From contig JAHLKG010000019.1 in assembly GCA_025526995.1 (NCBI GenBank), positions 186,001 to 250,000 on the forward strand: a stretch of DNA of 64,000 nucleotides. Reading direction: 5' to 3'. Source of the stretch: Powellomyces hirtus. Its lineage: Eukaryota > Chytridiomycota > Chytridiomycetes > Spizellomycetales > Powellomycetaceae. Under the pieces are notes generated by a model. That model was not told where the DNA came from. It did not search any database and saw only the letters and a list, made by a program, of their open reading frames with translations. This document shows, piece by piece, positions 18,598-30,631 of this stretch. Numbering within the stretch: the first letter of the stretch is position 1; every line of letters starts with the position of its first letter. Position numbers and translations under genes: made by a program.

Positions 18598-21011
18598 CTA
18601 ATACAAGAAACACCGTTCCCTCTCCGGGTTCATCCTCGACCCGCGCTCACACTTGAAACTCTTTGCAAAAACCGGGTTATTATGCAACGCCGCATTAACA
18701 CGGACACGGTTGGGCGCATGTTCATCATTCTTCAGAAGCTCGAGTTCATGTTTAGGATCTTTGGGCGCAGTGCACCAGGTTTGGGCAAACGCGAGGTAAA
18801 AGAGTTGGTGTTTGGTCAGGGTTTGGAAGCCCGGTTCCGGAGTGTCGAGAATGGAGGTTGGGTTGTTCGAGGTGGAGTGAGAGGAGTGCACTTTGAGTTC
18901 AGCAGCGACCCAGGCGTCGTAGGCCACATCCAGTCCGCCATTATCAGCGACGTTTTCCCCCAAAGTCAACTCGCCATCAACGCGATGTCTTGATCCGTCC
19001 GCCAGAGTGATGTGGTGTTGGGCGTACTGCCGTTTAAAGCACTGCCCACCCTTTTCGAAATTCTTGAGGGAGTGATCCGTCCACCAGGCTCGTTTAACGC
19101 CATCCTTATCGAGTTGGTATCCCGACGAATCAAAACCATGAGTGATTTCATGGCCAATGACCATCCCTAAGGATCCATAGTTGAGGGCGAGCGGGTTGCG
19201 GGCCGAGAAGAGGGGTCGCTGGAGGATTCCCGGGTTGATCTGGATCTGGACGTAGTCGGTAATGTGGAAGGCGTTGAGTTGCCACGGGTAGCCAAAGTAG
19301 ATCTGGTCGCGCTGGAAGCCCTTGGCGGTGTTCTGGGCTTGGTGAATGGAGGGCGCGAAATGAGTGAAGGCTTGGGCTTGGACGGCGTTTTCAAAGTAGT
19401 GAGTGGGAGAGAGACGGATTGGGGCGTGGTAGGCAGCGACCGTGTGCGCATCAGCGAGCCATTCGGGGTATCCTACGATTTCAATCTGATTGTCGAGTTT
19501 TTGGCGTGCGGCCCTTTGAGTGGCTTCGTCCATCCAGGGGAGTTGACTCAGTTTATGGCTGAAGGCGGTGATGAGTTCCTGGACGAGGGTTGTTGCGGCG
19601 TGCTTTTGCGTGACGTTGAAGGCGTATTTGACAAAAACGTGACCGGACAGGTATCCCAACTGCACACCGACTTCCGTCACACAATCCTGCTGGAAAATGT
19701 CGGTCTGGTCCGAGGGGTCATCCGAGACCGAATGCGCAACGGGCTGAATTTCGTCTGCCCAGATCTTATAGTACTTCTCCGACAGTTTGTTGAAATGGGA
19801 TGCGCCGAGCCGCCACAGGAGAAAGTAACGAAGATCTTGGTGTTTGTAGTGTTTGAGGGCATTGACTGTGTCGATCCACACGTCGGCGTCGCCCCAAAAG
19901 TAGACGTTGGCGGAGGGTCCCACGAGGGTCATGTTGAGAGCGGCGGTATATAGCGTCCAATCCTGATGCGTGCGCTGGTTGAGCTCCTGCATCGAGATGA
20001 ACTGATCAGGCTGGAGTCCTTGGCCTTTGGTTTGTTCGGCGTTGAGGGTGTCCTGGAACTTGCCGACCTCCGTCTCGATGGCAACCACCCAATCCACAAT
20101 TTGATTCAGATTGGCATGGGTAGGAAGGCGCAGGACGTCATGTCGGACGAATTCCTCGAGAACTTTTTTCACGGTGTGGCGGGAGGCCTGGTACGCAGGG
20201 GCCGGGTAGAACTGCAATCGCAGATCGGTCGGCGAGTTGTCCTGGACTTTGGTGTAGGATGTTTTGAAAAGAGCAGAGACGCCATTCTGGTGTAAGTGGC
20301 CGAATAGTTCTGGCAATGATTTGGACGTTTCGGTGTAAGCCAGGAGATCCGCTGCGTATGGGAGAATCGGCGAGAAGCCGCGGTTTTGAATCGTTGCCGT
20401 ATCCCGGCACGAGTCGTAGTATGCGCGCGTCTTGTCAAAGAGTTCCTTGTCGGTGGCCGTCTTGGCGAGCAGGTCACGAGGTTGTTGCAGAATTGTCTCC
20501 ATCAAGAGCTATAGCGAACGGACAGGATGAAAGAAAGTGAGTTGAGTGTCAACGTTGGCCAAAGGAGAAAGGAAAGCAGCGGAGACCAATAGAGGCATCC
20601 TCGCACATGCTTAAAGCCCCATGTTGCTCTCCCCAGATAAGACGTCTCTCTTTTTTGCTCCAATCCTTCCAAAGCCCATTCTACACTATCGCACGTGTCA
20701 ACACCTACCGAACTACTCTGCTCCATCAAATTCAGCACATCCGTATTTGTCATGTCCTTGTACCGCTCTCTAAACCCCCCACAGGCATGTTCGTAGAAAT
20801 CATCACATGGATCCACTCGCTCGTCCTTCCACGACTGAACCCGCTCGTAGCCGAGCAGGTGGGGAAAGTCGCGGGTTAGACGAGGTTGAAATTCTTCATT
20901 TCGCGGGGACAGTTGTGGAGAGCTGGTATGCGTTGTTGCGACCGTAATGGTTGTGGTGAAGCAGAGGGCGAGGGAGAGGAGGAGGGTTGGTGGGAGGGTG
21001 AGTAAGTGCAT
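18598..21011 (-). CDS. secreted M13 (neprilysin-like) zinc metallopeptidase
   Basis: Two exons (20709-21011 and 18598-20508) encode 737 residues. An N-terminal signal peptide (LLLSLALCFTTTITVA) predicts secretion or membrane anchoring. Next comes the M13 motif VDPCDDFYEHACGGF, a long helical N-terminal domain, and the catalytic domain with HEITH at residues 554-558 and GENVADNGG at about 618. The last residues carry the family-typical C-x-G-x-R-MNP-x-x-x-x-C ending. These enzymes cleave short peptides outside the cell. The intron of 200 nt has GT at 20708 and AG at 20509. Catalytic His, Glu and Asp residues are intact. Confidence 0.93.
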
Positions 21012-21334
21012 TGCTTTGGGACTGACTGTACAAGCGGGAGGGATTAGAAGACTAAACGTATATGTTATGTACTATTCTATGTGGTAACTATGCTGAGGAC
21101 ATTGTGCAGAAACGGGAAGTGGAGTTGGGGTATATATACTGCGGAGAACAAACATATGCCCGTTTGCGAAATGCCTTCCTGCGAAGCAAATGCTGAGTGG
21201 ATATCCCCATCTACTCAGCCATAGCTCTGCCATAGCGTGTGAAAAACTTGTCACTTGCGCCGCGCGTCGCGTTTTCACACTCGGCTTCGCCACACCCGCG
21301 TCAACGGTTATCCCCTCTGGCCAACAAGCTCAGT
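21012..21334. promoter_or_regulatory. divergent promoter region, M13 peptidase and ATP-grasp
   Basis: 323 bp separate two divergent start codons. A TATA-like stretch (GGTATATATAC) lies at about 21128-21139, suitably placed for the peptidase gene. Which gene it serves is inferred. Confidence 0.35.
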
Positions 21335-22916
21335 ATGTCAGGAAGGGAAGATACCACTCATGTATTGATCTTGGATGAAGTGGGCACTCCCTCAATATCC
21401 AATGCCGTCTCCTATTCGTCCTTCCTGAGTCTGTCCGATAACGTCGAGCTCTTGGTCATCACATCCAAAGGCGCCCTCTCGCAGGGTAAGTGCTGCTCTG
21501 CTGCCACTGCGCTTAGAGCCGTGATGAAATGTCTATCAAAAAACCATTGTCTCAAAGCCTCTCGTAGGTGACAAGGACAAATGTCTCGCATATGAAGAGA
21601 TTGCCACACCCACCACAAACGGACTGCTCGAAGTCCTTGCCCTGCGACTTCACGACAAGTACCGGATAGACAAAATCTACACAAAGCAGGAAGATCTCAT
21701 CCTGCGCGCCTCTCTTCTTCGCGACGCCCTCGGCATCAAGTCGGGATTATCCCATTCATCCGCATTGCTCTACCGGGACAAGGAGCTGATGAAGCGACAC
21801 ATTGCTGCTTCCGGGTTCCCAGTCCCACCATATGCCAGGATCTACTCTCCTGCCTCCATCTTGTCGTTTCTGCGCGATAACCCGTTCCCTATCATCATTA
21901 AACCAACATTGGGATCCGCATCCGCCGGCGTGACGGTCGTGAGAAGTCAAACCCACCTGGAAGCGTACTTGGAGAAGGAGTTTTACACCCGCATCGACGA
22001 CGGAGGCAAATGCATGGACTATTCAGGTGATATGATCGTAGAGGGATTCGTGAATGGGAATATGTTTCATGTTAACGGGCATGCACATGACGGACACTTG
22101 GAGGACGTGTGGCCGTTTTCGTATGTGAAAACCAATCTTGGATTCACGACGGGACAGGCCTATGGGAATGTGTTGATCCCTCAAGGCGATCCAATGTGGA
22201 AGAAACTGATTGATGCAACAGAACGGGTGCTCGCGGCATTGCCTGCGGTCGATGATCTCGTGTTTCACCTCGAGTTGTTCAATGTTGTCAATGATGGGAA
22301 GCCTGATCAACTCGTGCTCTGCGAGATTGCAGCTAGACGACCAGGTGGGAGTATCGGGATGCTTATCAACGCGAGCGAAGGCGGTGCCATCAGCTCATCG
22401 TCGCCCCGTGCCGCAACAACAACCATCGGCGTTTCCCCTGCTAATCCCTTAACGCTCTTCTCTGAAATGGAATTCCGATTATCGCTTGGCTTAGCTCTCC
22501 GCCAAAACCGGTCGCACTCTTCGCTGATAAAGCGATATAAGAATTTCACAATAGGAGATCTACTGATCCCACGCAAAGTAGGACAACTGCAATCGATACC
22601 AGAGGCAACGTCATGTCCGCTAGCCAACACGCACTACTTTCCCATCGCGAAAGTTGGCACCACGTATACGGGTTTCCATATGACCACGATGAACACTGCG
22701 GCACGCTTTGTTGTTTCGCTGGAGGATGGAAGCGTGGCAAAGATGGAAGAAGCTCTGGCTAATGCACAGGCTTGGTTCGAGAATGCAGTCGTATATGAGC
22801 CACCTTCATTGCCGGTCTTGAAGCCATCTCATATCGCCAAGCCCGAAAGTCAGGTCCAAGCTTCCTTGCTACCATCAAGCCCACGACTATGGACAGATCG
22901 GACATTAGCGCAGTAG
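21335..22916 (+). CDS. ATP-grasp carboxylate ligase
   Basis: Two exons (21335-21485 and 21568-22916, joined in phase 1) encode 499 residues. The ATP-grasp fold is seen in FPIIIKPTLGSASAGVTVV (nucleotide-binding loop and Lys), then EGFVNGNMFHVNGHA, and HLELFNV followed by LCEIAARRPGG (metal and phosphate ligands). The family joins a carboxylate to an amine using ATP. The closest types are the D-Ala-D-Ala-ligase-like and carnosine-synthase-like groups; the substrate cannot be told. It looks cytosolic. A 3' tail of about 90 residues after FHMTTMNTAARF is less conserved in type. Confidence 0.8.
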
Positions 22917-23609
22917 AAGTCCTTCCATTATCCATGGAGACAACGTCAGACGGACATACAGATCAACAATCATATCTCTGTAACTGATGTATCGGGCCTC
23001 ATAAGCTGGACTAATAAATGAAACTCGGAGCGTGCTTGCATCATCTTGCAGTAAGCACTTGGAGTTTCTTCAATAGAGATGGTTCTGGCTCTCGCAGTCG
23101 ATGTTGTTATTGAAGTTTTCCAAATTTCTCCGATAAACAATAGACTGCATGCGCATATCACCAGCATCAGAAGTCCAAACTTGTAGGGTGACATTGGGGC
23201 TTCCAAACGACAGTTTGCTAGCCATGCCACCCTATGTCTTTACCGTATGCATCATGTCCATGTCAAGACGCAAGCCTTGCCCCATACCTATGGATTCTAG
23301 AACAAAGACAAAGGAGGTGTATGTGAGGGTTTCACAGCACACGCGCGCGACGCGGACTCAGCATCGAGAGCCTCCCGCTTCCGCCGCGCGTACCAAGTAC
23401 AAGTGTGCGAAGTGTGCCAGAAGTGTCACACCTCCATCAGCTCCACCCACAGTATGCCCACCTCCGTTTTACATAAGATATCCTCGTTAGAACAATAATC
23501 CTACCTGCTAATTAGTTTCTTCTAAAAGCCTAAGTGTATTTGAATAAAGATATTTGCAAGTTTTCCACCCCACCTCGCACACCTGTACAGAACCTCACTT
23601 TCGTTGATC
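22917..23609. other. intergenic, 693 bp
   Basis: No convincing gene. Short open frames here lack coding character. It probably contains the ATP-grasp 3' UTR and the alcohol-oxidase promoter. Confidence 0.45.
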
Positions 23610-26061
23610 ATGTCAACCTCTGCGGACGTCACGACAGCACCGGCTTTGACGAGCAACATTCAAAAGCTCGAGCGCAAAATAGCTGCCAACACACTTTCCC
23701 TCACTCAAAGCTCTGACGGCGCCTTCACACCAACCCAACTTGCGGTTCTCGACGCCTTCGTCAACGCCATTGTTGCCCCTGTTAGTCCCTCTCACCTTCC
23801 TTCCACCAGCGCCAGCTCCAACGAACCCTATGCCCAAACAACCGCCAACTCGCTCCCGGGATTCACTCATATCCTTCCCATGCTCATGGATATTATGCGA
23901 CCCAACCAGCTAGCAGCCACCAAGGCGTTTCTCTCCATGCTGGGCTCGCAGCCGGTCTGTTGGGCATTCACAGGCTACGGGACCCCGTTTCATCTCTTGG
24001 ATCAGGAAAACAGGGCGCGTGCCATCACGACTCTGTACCAAAGCAGGCTGGCTCCTGTGCGAGTTCTCACCAGGGCGCTCTACAAAATCTCCTGTGTGTG
24101 CTTATATGGTGTTGGCTCAGAGGAGGGTCATCCGTTGCTCAAGGCGATTGGATATAATACTCACCCCAGCCACGAACGTCCCTTGCCGCCCCCCGACTCG
24201 ATCTGGGAACCCACCTTTGTCAACTTCTCATCGGCAACAGCCTCCTCCGCCACCGCCACCGATCCCCCGACCGTGCAGTTGACCTGCGATGTGGTTATCG
24301 TGGGATCAGGGGCCGGCGGTGGGGTGGTCGCGTCTGAACTCGCAGCTGCGGGATACAGTGTGATCGTTCTCGAGAAAGCAACGTACCAACACCCAACGAA
24401 CTTTCTTTTCCAGGAGAAAGAGTCCATATCCGGCCTGTTTGAACATTACGGGTCGCTGCAGACCGAAGACGGATCTTTATCCGTCTTGGCAGGCAGTGCG
24501 TTCGGTGGTGGGACGACCGTCAACTGGTCCGCATCCCTCGCACTCCCCTCGTCAGTCCGCACCGAATGGGCCGAGCAGCACGGACTGCCTTATTTTCAGT
24601 CTTCTGCGTACAGCACTGTAGTCGATACCGTGGCCAAACGCATCGGTGTGTCGACGGATGGGATCAAACACAACCCGGCCAACAAGCTGTTCATGGAGGG
24701 CTCGCGGCGATGCGGAATGACGCATTCTTTGATTCCCCAGAACACCGGAGGCAAACCCCACGAATGCGGCTATTGCACATATGGTTGCGCGTACGGCGAA
24801 AAACAAGGGTCGCATATGACGTTCCTCAAAGACGCGGCCGACACCGGCAACACCCGTTTCGTGCAGAGTGTGACAGTCACCAAAATCAAACGGCGCGGCA
24901 GCGATGGTCTCGCTGTGGGTGTCATCGGAATCGTCCGGAACGGAAACGATGGTGCTGTCACTCATCTGAGAGTCAATGCGAAGAAAGTGGTTGTTTCCGG
25001 CGGGTCCATCAACACGCCGGCATTGTTGCTCAGATCAGGCTTTAGGAACCCGAACGTGGGACGGCACCTCAGATTGCATCCCGCGACAATGGTATTTGGC
25101 GTGTTTGGGAAGGAGGAACAACCGCTGAACCCGTGGTCGGGATCCATCATGACGGTAAGGAGATTAATCACCACCCCGGGTGCAAACAAAGAGAAAGAGC
25201 AATTTTGGCTAACGTTTTCCTCTTTCCCATCTAAACAGGTCCTCAACTCGGCCCCCGACAACGCGCACGGGGACGGCTACGGTGCCCGAATTGAAGTTCC
25301 CGCCAGTCACCCCGCCTTCTTCTCCACTTTCATCCCCTTCCATTCCGCCGAAAACCACAAAAAGAAGATGCTCCAACTGCCCTACACGTTACCCCTCGTC
25401 GTGATCTGCCGCGACAGCGACGGCTCAACCGGCCGCATCACCTTGCCCAAAACACCCAATGAACCCGCTGTCGTCAATTACGCCCTCGGGTCCAAGGACC
25501 AAATGACTCTTGTCGCAGGCGTCGAAACCGCCGTCCGCGCTCTGGTCGCTGCGGGTGCGACCGAGGTGTACACTACCCAACAAGGCATTGACTCGTTTGT
25601 GCGTCCACCCTCTGACAGTGAACACGGTGAAGATGTGATGACTGGCGTCCCGCTGAGAGAATACCTGGACAAGGTCCGACACCATGGCTATGTACCCAAC
25701 TGGCAGGCGATTGGGTCGGCACATCAAATGGGATCGTGTCGGTTGGCGAGCACACCGCGGGAGGGTGTGTGTGACCCCGAGGGACGTACTTGGGATACGC
25801 GAAACTGCTATGTTGCCGATGCGAGTTTGTTCCCAACTGCTAGTGGTGTCAAGTAAGTTCATACAAATCAAACTCCAATCATATATATGTCCTGCGCTGC
25901 CGCCTCACCAGACAAATGCTGACTTTCATTTCTCTCTCCCGTGCCTCCCTAATAGCCCAATGCTGACAACTTTCAGCGTCGCCTACATGGTGGCGCAGAC
26001 GGTCAAGAAGGATTTGGCTCACGAGGCCGCTGGTCCGGCGGCGGCGCCTGCCAGGCTGTAG
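23610..26061 (+). CDS. long-chain fatty alcohol oxidase (GMC family)
   Basis: Three exons (23610-25154, 25239-25852, 25956-26061) encode 754 residues. The enzyme oxidises long-chain alcohols to aldehydes with O2 and FAD, typically at peroxisomal or microsomal membranes in omega-oxidation. Evidence includes the FAD motif VVIVGSGAGGGVVASELAAAG near residue 230, the Cys-rich CGYCTYGCAYGEKQG box, GSAFGGGTTVNW, and the C-terminal GSAHQMGSCRL and DASLFPTASGVNP. The first intron (25155-25238, 84 nt) is a multiple of three without stops, so the frame reads through it; removal restores the conserved alignment. The start is the first ATG upstream of the conserved domain. Confidence 0.9.
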
Positions 26062-26305
26062 CCGACCTTCTAACACATTTCCGCAATATCTTTTCCGAGT
26101 TCGAGTTGTTTGCCTTGGTCCTTTGCGCGCCCTCTTTTCTCTTGTACACAATCTCAGTATATACATCTCAAATGCATCCGTTTCACATGCTTCTGTATCC
26201 GTCTGATTATGCGTTCACAACCACCCCTCATTCCCATGTGCCGCTACCTATCTCTATCTACTTTCTCACGGTACCTAAAACTAAAACTGCATAACCCAAC
26301 CCCCC
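26062..26305. other. intergenic, convergent 3' ends
   Basis: 244 bp between the alcohol oxidase and the cNMP-binding gene. Nothing else seen. Confidence 0.5.
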
Positions 26306-28350
26306 TCACCATTTCACCTCCACCCTATTCCTTACAAACGCCTCCAAACTCGTATTCGGATCTCTCATCATCTCCCTCACCAACTTATCCATACTGCTCT
26401 TCTTAAACCTCACCCACCGCTTCGCATCCAACAATTCCGCCTTGCGTTCCAATATCCGCGTTTTACTCAACGCGATCTTCGTCAAACTGCTCAACGGTAA
26501 TTGTTCCTCCTGCAGTCGCGCACGGGCGTCGTGGAGTTGAATGTGCCCGATTTCCACTTCTGCCGACATGCATCTGACGGTGATGGGGGAGGACACGGGC
26601 GCGTCCTTGTTGTCGACGTCGTCGTAGTGCAGCACTTGTTCGCCGAAGTAGTCACCGGAGCGGAGGTGCCCGAGGAAGATCTGGCAGTCTACAGGGCCGA
26701 CGATCATGCCTTCATCGACGGAGGAGTCGGAATCAGGGAGTTGTGTGCTAGTGTGTTTGAGGTGGCGTTTCTTTTGAGGGAGGAGAATGGGCGGTGATAA
26801 CAGCGTTTTGTTGGGTACACCCATTGCCTCATCTTCTCGTAACTCGATGTGGACGTATACCCCGCATACACCCGATTTAATGAAACAGAGTTCGGTGAGG
26901 ACTTGGTCTTGCCGGATGACGCGCTGGTTTTTTGTGTGAAATTTCAAAAGCATGGCCTGAGAAACAGAGAAAAAGAGTGAGTTCGGGGGAAACGGAGGGA
27001 AGGGAAGGAGGGATACTTGCGTCGGCTATGAGACTGAGATTTTGGTTGTTAGCGAGCGCGGGGCAGCGTTTCAGAAAGAGGATTTTTTCTTGCCGTTCTT
27101 TTTCGTGGATGAACCTGGGTCACAAAAAAGGGGGGCTCAGTTGCAAAACAACGAGGTATGGATCGCGCTCAATGGGGGAGGCAATGGCAAAGACCAGAAA
27201 TGGAGGTGTTGGAGCGACAATTACTTGACAACCCTCAGATACTCCTCCTTCTCGATCCTCAACAACAAACACGGCTCCACCGTCTTGATCGTCGCGTTAC
27301 GTTTCGCATTATTGCTCAACGCCAAATCTCCAAAATGTCCTCCTTCTCCCAACGTCACCACGACTCGTGTCTCAAACTCTGGGTCTGTTCCAGCTGGCGC
27401 GCCAGGTGGTAGCGGAACTGGTGACGCCGCTGCCATAATTGTCGACCGTCTCAGTCCCGCATTCGGCTGAACCTGTTCCACCGCCAACACATCCACCCGT
27501 CCACGCAGAATAATGTACCACGAAGTAGCCACATCACCCTGTTTGAAGACGGTGCGGTTGGCCTCGATTTCGTTCAGGTGGATGACGCCCATGAGTTGCG
27601 CGACGGTAAAGTCCGAGAGTTTGCTGAAAGCCTGGAGGCGACGTAAGCCAATGAATAGGCGGCGATCGTCAACTGGTTTGCGACTCGCTTGTGGTTGTTG
27701 GAGGAGTTGCACGATTTCTTCGGTTGTGGGGGCCGTCATGGGGGGACCATGTCCCTGCGGCGCATGCACGGAAACCGACACCGTCTGCGCTGGCGGAGGT
27801 GACGCCGATACAGCCGTTTCCTTCTTCTTCTCAACAGTCGCCGACGGTGGTCGCTCCAGCAACTCCACCCCGCCCCGCCTCTGCCTTTGTGGCACCTTTT
27901 TCTTCTTCACAGGACGTCGATTCCATCGTCCATCCCCCGGATCGTTGCGCACGCAGTCGCGGACGGTTTCCATGAAATTTTCGTGAGTCCATTCATCCGG
28001 TTCCAAGTCAGATATTTCTTCTAATCCGCCATTGACGAGTGGGACACCGAGTGTGGCTTCGTGCCCCCAGATGTCCCCCGTAGCGCGAACTAGCCGTCGG
28101 ATGTTGACTTTGAGGTTCTTGGCGCCGGGGGGTGGAGGTGCGGTGTGCGCGAAGAGGGTGCAGGGGTGGGTGTCGTGAAGCTATATGAGATGGGAATCAG
28201 CTTCCCCCTTCCCTTTCTTGGTTCTTCACAGAACGTATTGAAACCACGATATACCTTATGACAAAAGGACTCTAGATATGGCAGTTGTACCGAATAATTG
28301 TACCGGGCTGCTACGGGCTTTATCCGAAGATCTACGCTGCCTGTCCGCAT
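26306..28350 (-). CDS. protein with two cyclic-nucleotide-binding domains
   Basis: Four exons (28255-28350, 27225-28180, 27021-27114, 26306-26956) give 598 residues. After a basic linker (RRPVKKKKVPQRQRR), the first cNMP-binding domain spans about residues 160-290, with VFKQGDVATSWYIILRG and a phosphate-binding cassette FGDLALSNNAKRNATI. The second begins at FLKRCPALANN and carries SGVCGVYV and SGDYFGEQVL with an insertion. There is no kinase, channel or catalytic domain. The third intron has a GC donor (GCAAGT, AG acceptor). Exon 1 is the least certain part. It is probably a cytosolic cAMP/cGMP sensor; partners are unknown. Confidence 0.8.
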
Positions 28351-28511
28351 CGCTCTTGGTCTGACCTCGGGGAAAACGAAAACAAAAGTGACAGTGACAG
28401 CAAGAATGATCGAGGTCCCGTGGGTGACATAAGCAGTCCAGAAGCGCGTTTTTCCTATTTATGGAGAGGGTTGCGACATATGGAATATTATTTGTTCCCT
28501 CAGAAATGTCC

Positions 28512-30356
28512 TCATCCATGCAGACAAAACACCACACCCAAAACCCCAGACAGGGCCCCAAGTACTTCCACCGTATACGCAGTGCACCTATTCCATCTCG
28601 CTTCCCCAATACCCCACATACGCTCCTCCTCCTCCTCATCCCCCGCAATACTTCTAAACAGCATCCCCGGCAAAATATAACACACCGCACTCCCACACGT
28701 CGCCCCAAGAAACACTAGCAGCTGGCTCAGTAACGGTTCAGGGACACATAGGGCGCAGAGGTGGGTTGACAGAAGTAAGGCGATGGTGAGGTAGTTTCGC
28801 GTTCTGGATTCGGGCTTGGTACGGAGAGAGAAGGGGGAAGTGGAAGACGGTATTGTGCGCCGGGATTCGAGGGAAGAATAGGCCGCTAAGCTTGAGGCTG
28901 CGTGGTGCAGGGTGGGTGTAGTGCGGAAGTGGGTTAGGAGGGAATCCAGCGAGGAGCGACACGGGTGCAGTTGGATGGGATAGGAGAAGGCGGAGAGGAG
29001 GACGAAGGAGAGACGGGCTAATGTAGTAGCTGCTATGGGTGTATCTAAGCGAAATGCACATCAGTGTCGATATGGAGGAATAAACAGAACCAGGCCGAGA
29101 AGTTTAGGCTCACTCACAATTATTGATGATCATCACATCGGCTTGATTGCCGAACGTCAAATATCCTGCCCACCCAACAGCAAGATAGATGACAAAACAC
29201 ACACTGATGGCGATATCTGTAATGCGATGGATCTTGTTGAGGTCCTCCGGTTGATCGGACTTGATTGTCTCTGATGCGCGCAGTTCATTGTAGACAGCAA
29301 ACATCTTTGAGATTCCAATATAGAGTATTAGCCTTATGATCAGCCTTTCGTTAGAAGAGCGCCCGCTCTTACATTCTGATGACAAGTAAAAAGAAAAACA
29401 AATATAGGTAAAACACCTATCGTTTTATCAGTGAGTATAAACCACGGTCGCTCGGGTGGCGGCATCGTTGGCGGTGCGGGTGTCTCAGTCGGCACTCCAT
29501 CGCCCGTAATTGCGCACCAGACCACAACAGCGGCGAGATATACCGCGCAAATGAATGCAGTGCCCGAAAACCACTTGAAATCGTCCACATCGCGCGAGAA
29601 GGAGAGTGGGACGAGGAGTACAAGAAATGCTACAGATACTTTAGAGTAATGCTATGGAAATGCACAAAGCAAGCTCTCACGCACCAATGAGCCCTATTTC
29701 CCGACTAAGTATCCACGCCCCGCTTTCTGTCAACGAAGGCACAATTTCCGCCAATATTTGCGGAACACCCTCCGCAATCATCTGTAAATAACTGACCGCA
29801 AATCCAAAGCACGCGAACGCCATAATGAGGTCGACAATGGGCGCTGCATACGATTTGCCAAACGCGGCGCGGCTGAGCGTAGCATACGATGGCGTGTTTT
29901 GTGCCGTCAGTATGGCAGACCGAGTATCATGATAGCTCACTTTCTGCGCCGACTTGACGAGGAGTCGCAGGCTGGACCGGGTGAGAATCGCGAAAAAGAG
30001 AAGTAGGAGAGTGCCCAGACCCGGTCCGAGTTTTCCAAAGGTGTATGCCATGCTGAGCATTTGTGTTCCCACTGGTCTGGAAGAGTCAATTTGAATTGTG
30101 GCCAGAGCTTTGGCTTTTGCGAATGGTTCTAGAGCTTCTCACCAATGGTGTTGATGAGAGCCACGCAGGAGGAGAGTGTTGTAGGGGCGTGAAATCTGTC
30201 GGGATTGGACGTTGCGTCCAGGACGTGGAACCCCAGCACTGGGTGCGCTTCGTCAGAGCCATCGTCGAGGTCGGCCTCGAGATCGCTCGTTAGAGAAATG
30301 TTGGACGTCCGCTGCACGTCAGAGTGCCGGCGGGAGAGGGGTAAGGCTTTGTTCAT
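28512..30356 (-). CDS. amino-acid transporter, AAAP/SLC38 family
   Basis: Five exons (30143-30356, 29685-30071, 29373-29638, 29118-29304, 28512-29044) join in consistent phases to 528 residues. About 60 acidic, soluble residues precede the first transmembrane helix. Hallmarks are GTQMLSMAYTFGKLGPGLG, the loop FLFTCHQNMFAVYNELR, VIYLAVGWAGYLTFG and the last helices with FLGATCGSAVCYILPG. The family moves neutral or cationic amino acids across the vacuolar or plasma membrane with protons or sodium. A long loop rich in Ser and Arg sits between late helices. One intron is only 46 nt (29639-29684). Confidence 0.9.
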
Positions 30357-30631
30357 TTAGGTTGGAAAGATGCGGGATTAGATTTTTCAAGAATTGAACA
30401 ATTTCTTGTGTGTCGCCCTGACTACCTTCCTACACAGATTTCGAGTGCGGCTCAACCCTCAACATTATTGAGTGGATAGCTCTTTCTTACACAGAAGCGG
30501 AGTTTCACAGTGTCGTGGCTTGTGGCTTAGACAAGCCGCACTGGAGTGCACCATCGAGTTCGCGTGAAGCTTCCCACAACGCGTTGCGAGCAACGCTCCG
30601 GTCCTCTCAAACAGATACAATATAACACACC
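30357..30631. promoter_or_regulatory. divergent promoter region
   Basis: 275 bp between the start codons of the transporter (minus) and the His-rich protein (plus). No specific element stands out. Confidence 0.35.

Noticed and set aside
28256..28708. 150-codon minus-strand frame between transporter and cNMP gene
   Set aside because: It is out of frame with the transporter C-terminus and with cNMP exon 1, which both explain the region better.
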